Shown piece after piece: positions 63,750 through 64,000 of a DNA stretch of 64,000 nt; position 1 is the stretch's first letter; each line of letters starts with the position of its first letter. A program made the translations under genes and the position numbers. The stretch spans positions 14,520,001-14,584,000 of the forward strand of contig JALMGJ010000006.1 of assembly GCA_023362775.1 (NCBI GenBank). Reading direction: 5' to 3'. Source of the stretch: Charina bottae (taxonomy: Eukaryota; Chordata; Lepidosauria; Squamata; Charinaidae). Under the pieces are notes generated by a model. That model saw only the letters and a list, made by a program, of their open reading frames with translations, was not told where the DNA came from and made no database searches.

Positions 63750-64000
63750 GGCAAGCTAATTAAATCACTGATTCTCTCTGATATGCCAGAGATATCAGAG
63801 CATGCTTTAAAAAAAAGCTCAACAGTGTACACATGAAAAGCCCTCTACCCACTAAACACAGTTACCAAAGACAGAGTAAATATACCCAGGCTTCCAATGG
63901 GTTGTCAAAATTAAGAAAAGGTATGGTGATAGTTGCCCAGTTTTTTTCATCACATCCTTCCTGCAGAAGTCAGATGATCCGAGGGTAGATTAATTTAATT
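63750..64000. other. No feature recognised
   Basis: AT-rich sequence to the window end. Confidence 0.4.

Overview
The window is vertebrate, very probably squamate reptile, nuclear DNA. It carries a near-complete BovB (RTE-type) LINE, several L2/CR1-type LINE copies, an L1 tail, an R4/Dong-type LINE fragment, Penelope-like elements (PLEs) with GIY-YIG domains and hammerhead-like motifs, at least three SINE families, hAT-type MITEs and long GGAA/GATG/TTCTG microsatellites. There are no operons, Shine-Dalgarno sites, CRISPR arrays or rRNA. I could not identify a complete host gene. Nearly every open frame that can be explained belongs to a retroelement. The non-repeat stretches look like intergenic or intronic DNA; one weak candidate exon (about 16.8-16.96 kb, minus strand) and two candidate conserved non-coding blocks are flagged.

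Layout. 1-1655: nested foldback sequence with hAT-like termini, hit by a small PLE (279-964). 1.7-2.7 kb: decayed L2 split by an RTE-type fragment. 3.97-4.2 kb: SINE. 5.48-6.64 kb: 5'-truncated L1 (minus) with target-site duplication (TSD). 9.64-12.86 kb: full-length BovB (plus) with an 8-bp TSD, an endonuclease region broken by two frameshifts and an intact 731-residue reverse transcriptase frame. 13.3-22.5 kb: mostly unique sequence with L2 scraps, MITEs and SINEs. 22.5-23.9 kb: a SINE whose middle has expanded into a ~102-bp tandem array. 25.2-29.5 kb: L2, MITEs, two further BovB copies and an older LINE, nested. 30.0 and 34.7 kb: two solo LTRs of one family. 33.9-35.5 kb: two copies of a tRNA-derived SINE, one with a perfect inverted duplication at its 5' end. 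36-38.6 kb: decayed L2, then a LINE 3' end. 42.7-44.5 kb: a second, longer PLE of the same family as the one at 279. 47.5-48.1 kb: a LINE tail encoding a C2H2 finger. 48.7-51.5 kb: L2, two SINEs and an R4-type LINE tail. 55.6-58.2 kb: another array-bearing SINE, L2 and a third PLE of a different family with an uninterrupted GIY-YIG domain. 60-64 kb: a palindromic MITE and two tRNA-SINEs.

How the parts relate. BovB and L2-type machinery are the likely suppliers of reverse transcriptase for the SINEs. The PLEs would be self-contained (RT plus GIY-YIG nuclease) and carry hammerhead-like folds at their ends. Several insertions can be ordered from their TSDs: PLE into a palindrome, BovB into a MITE terminal repeat, SINE into an L2 3' UTR, SINE beside an R4 tail. 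The most notable observations are the inverted-terminal PLEs with hammerhead-like motifs on both strands, the SINE-internal tandem array, and a 65-bp segment shared exactly between a SINE insertion at 50.4 kb and a locus 4.6 kb away.
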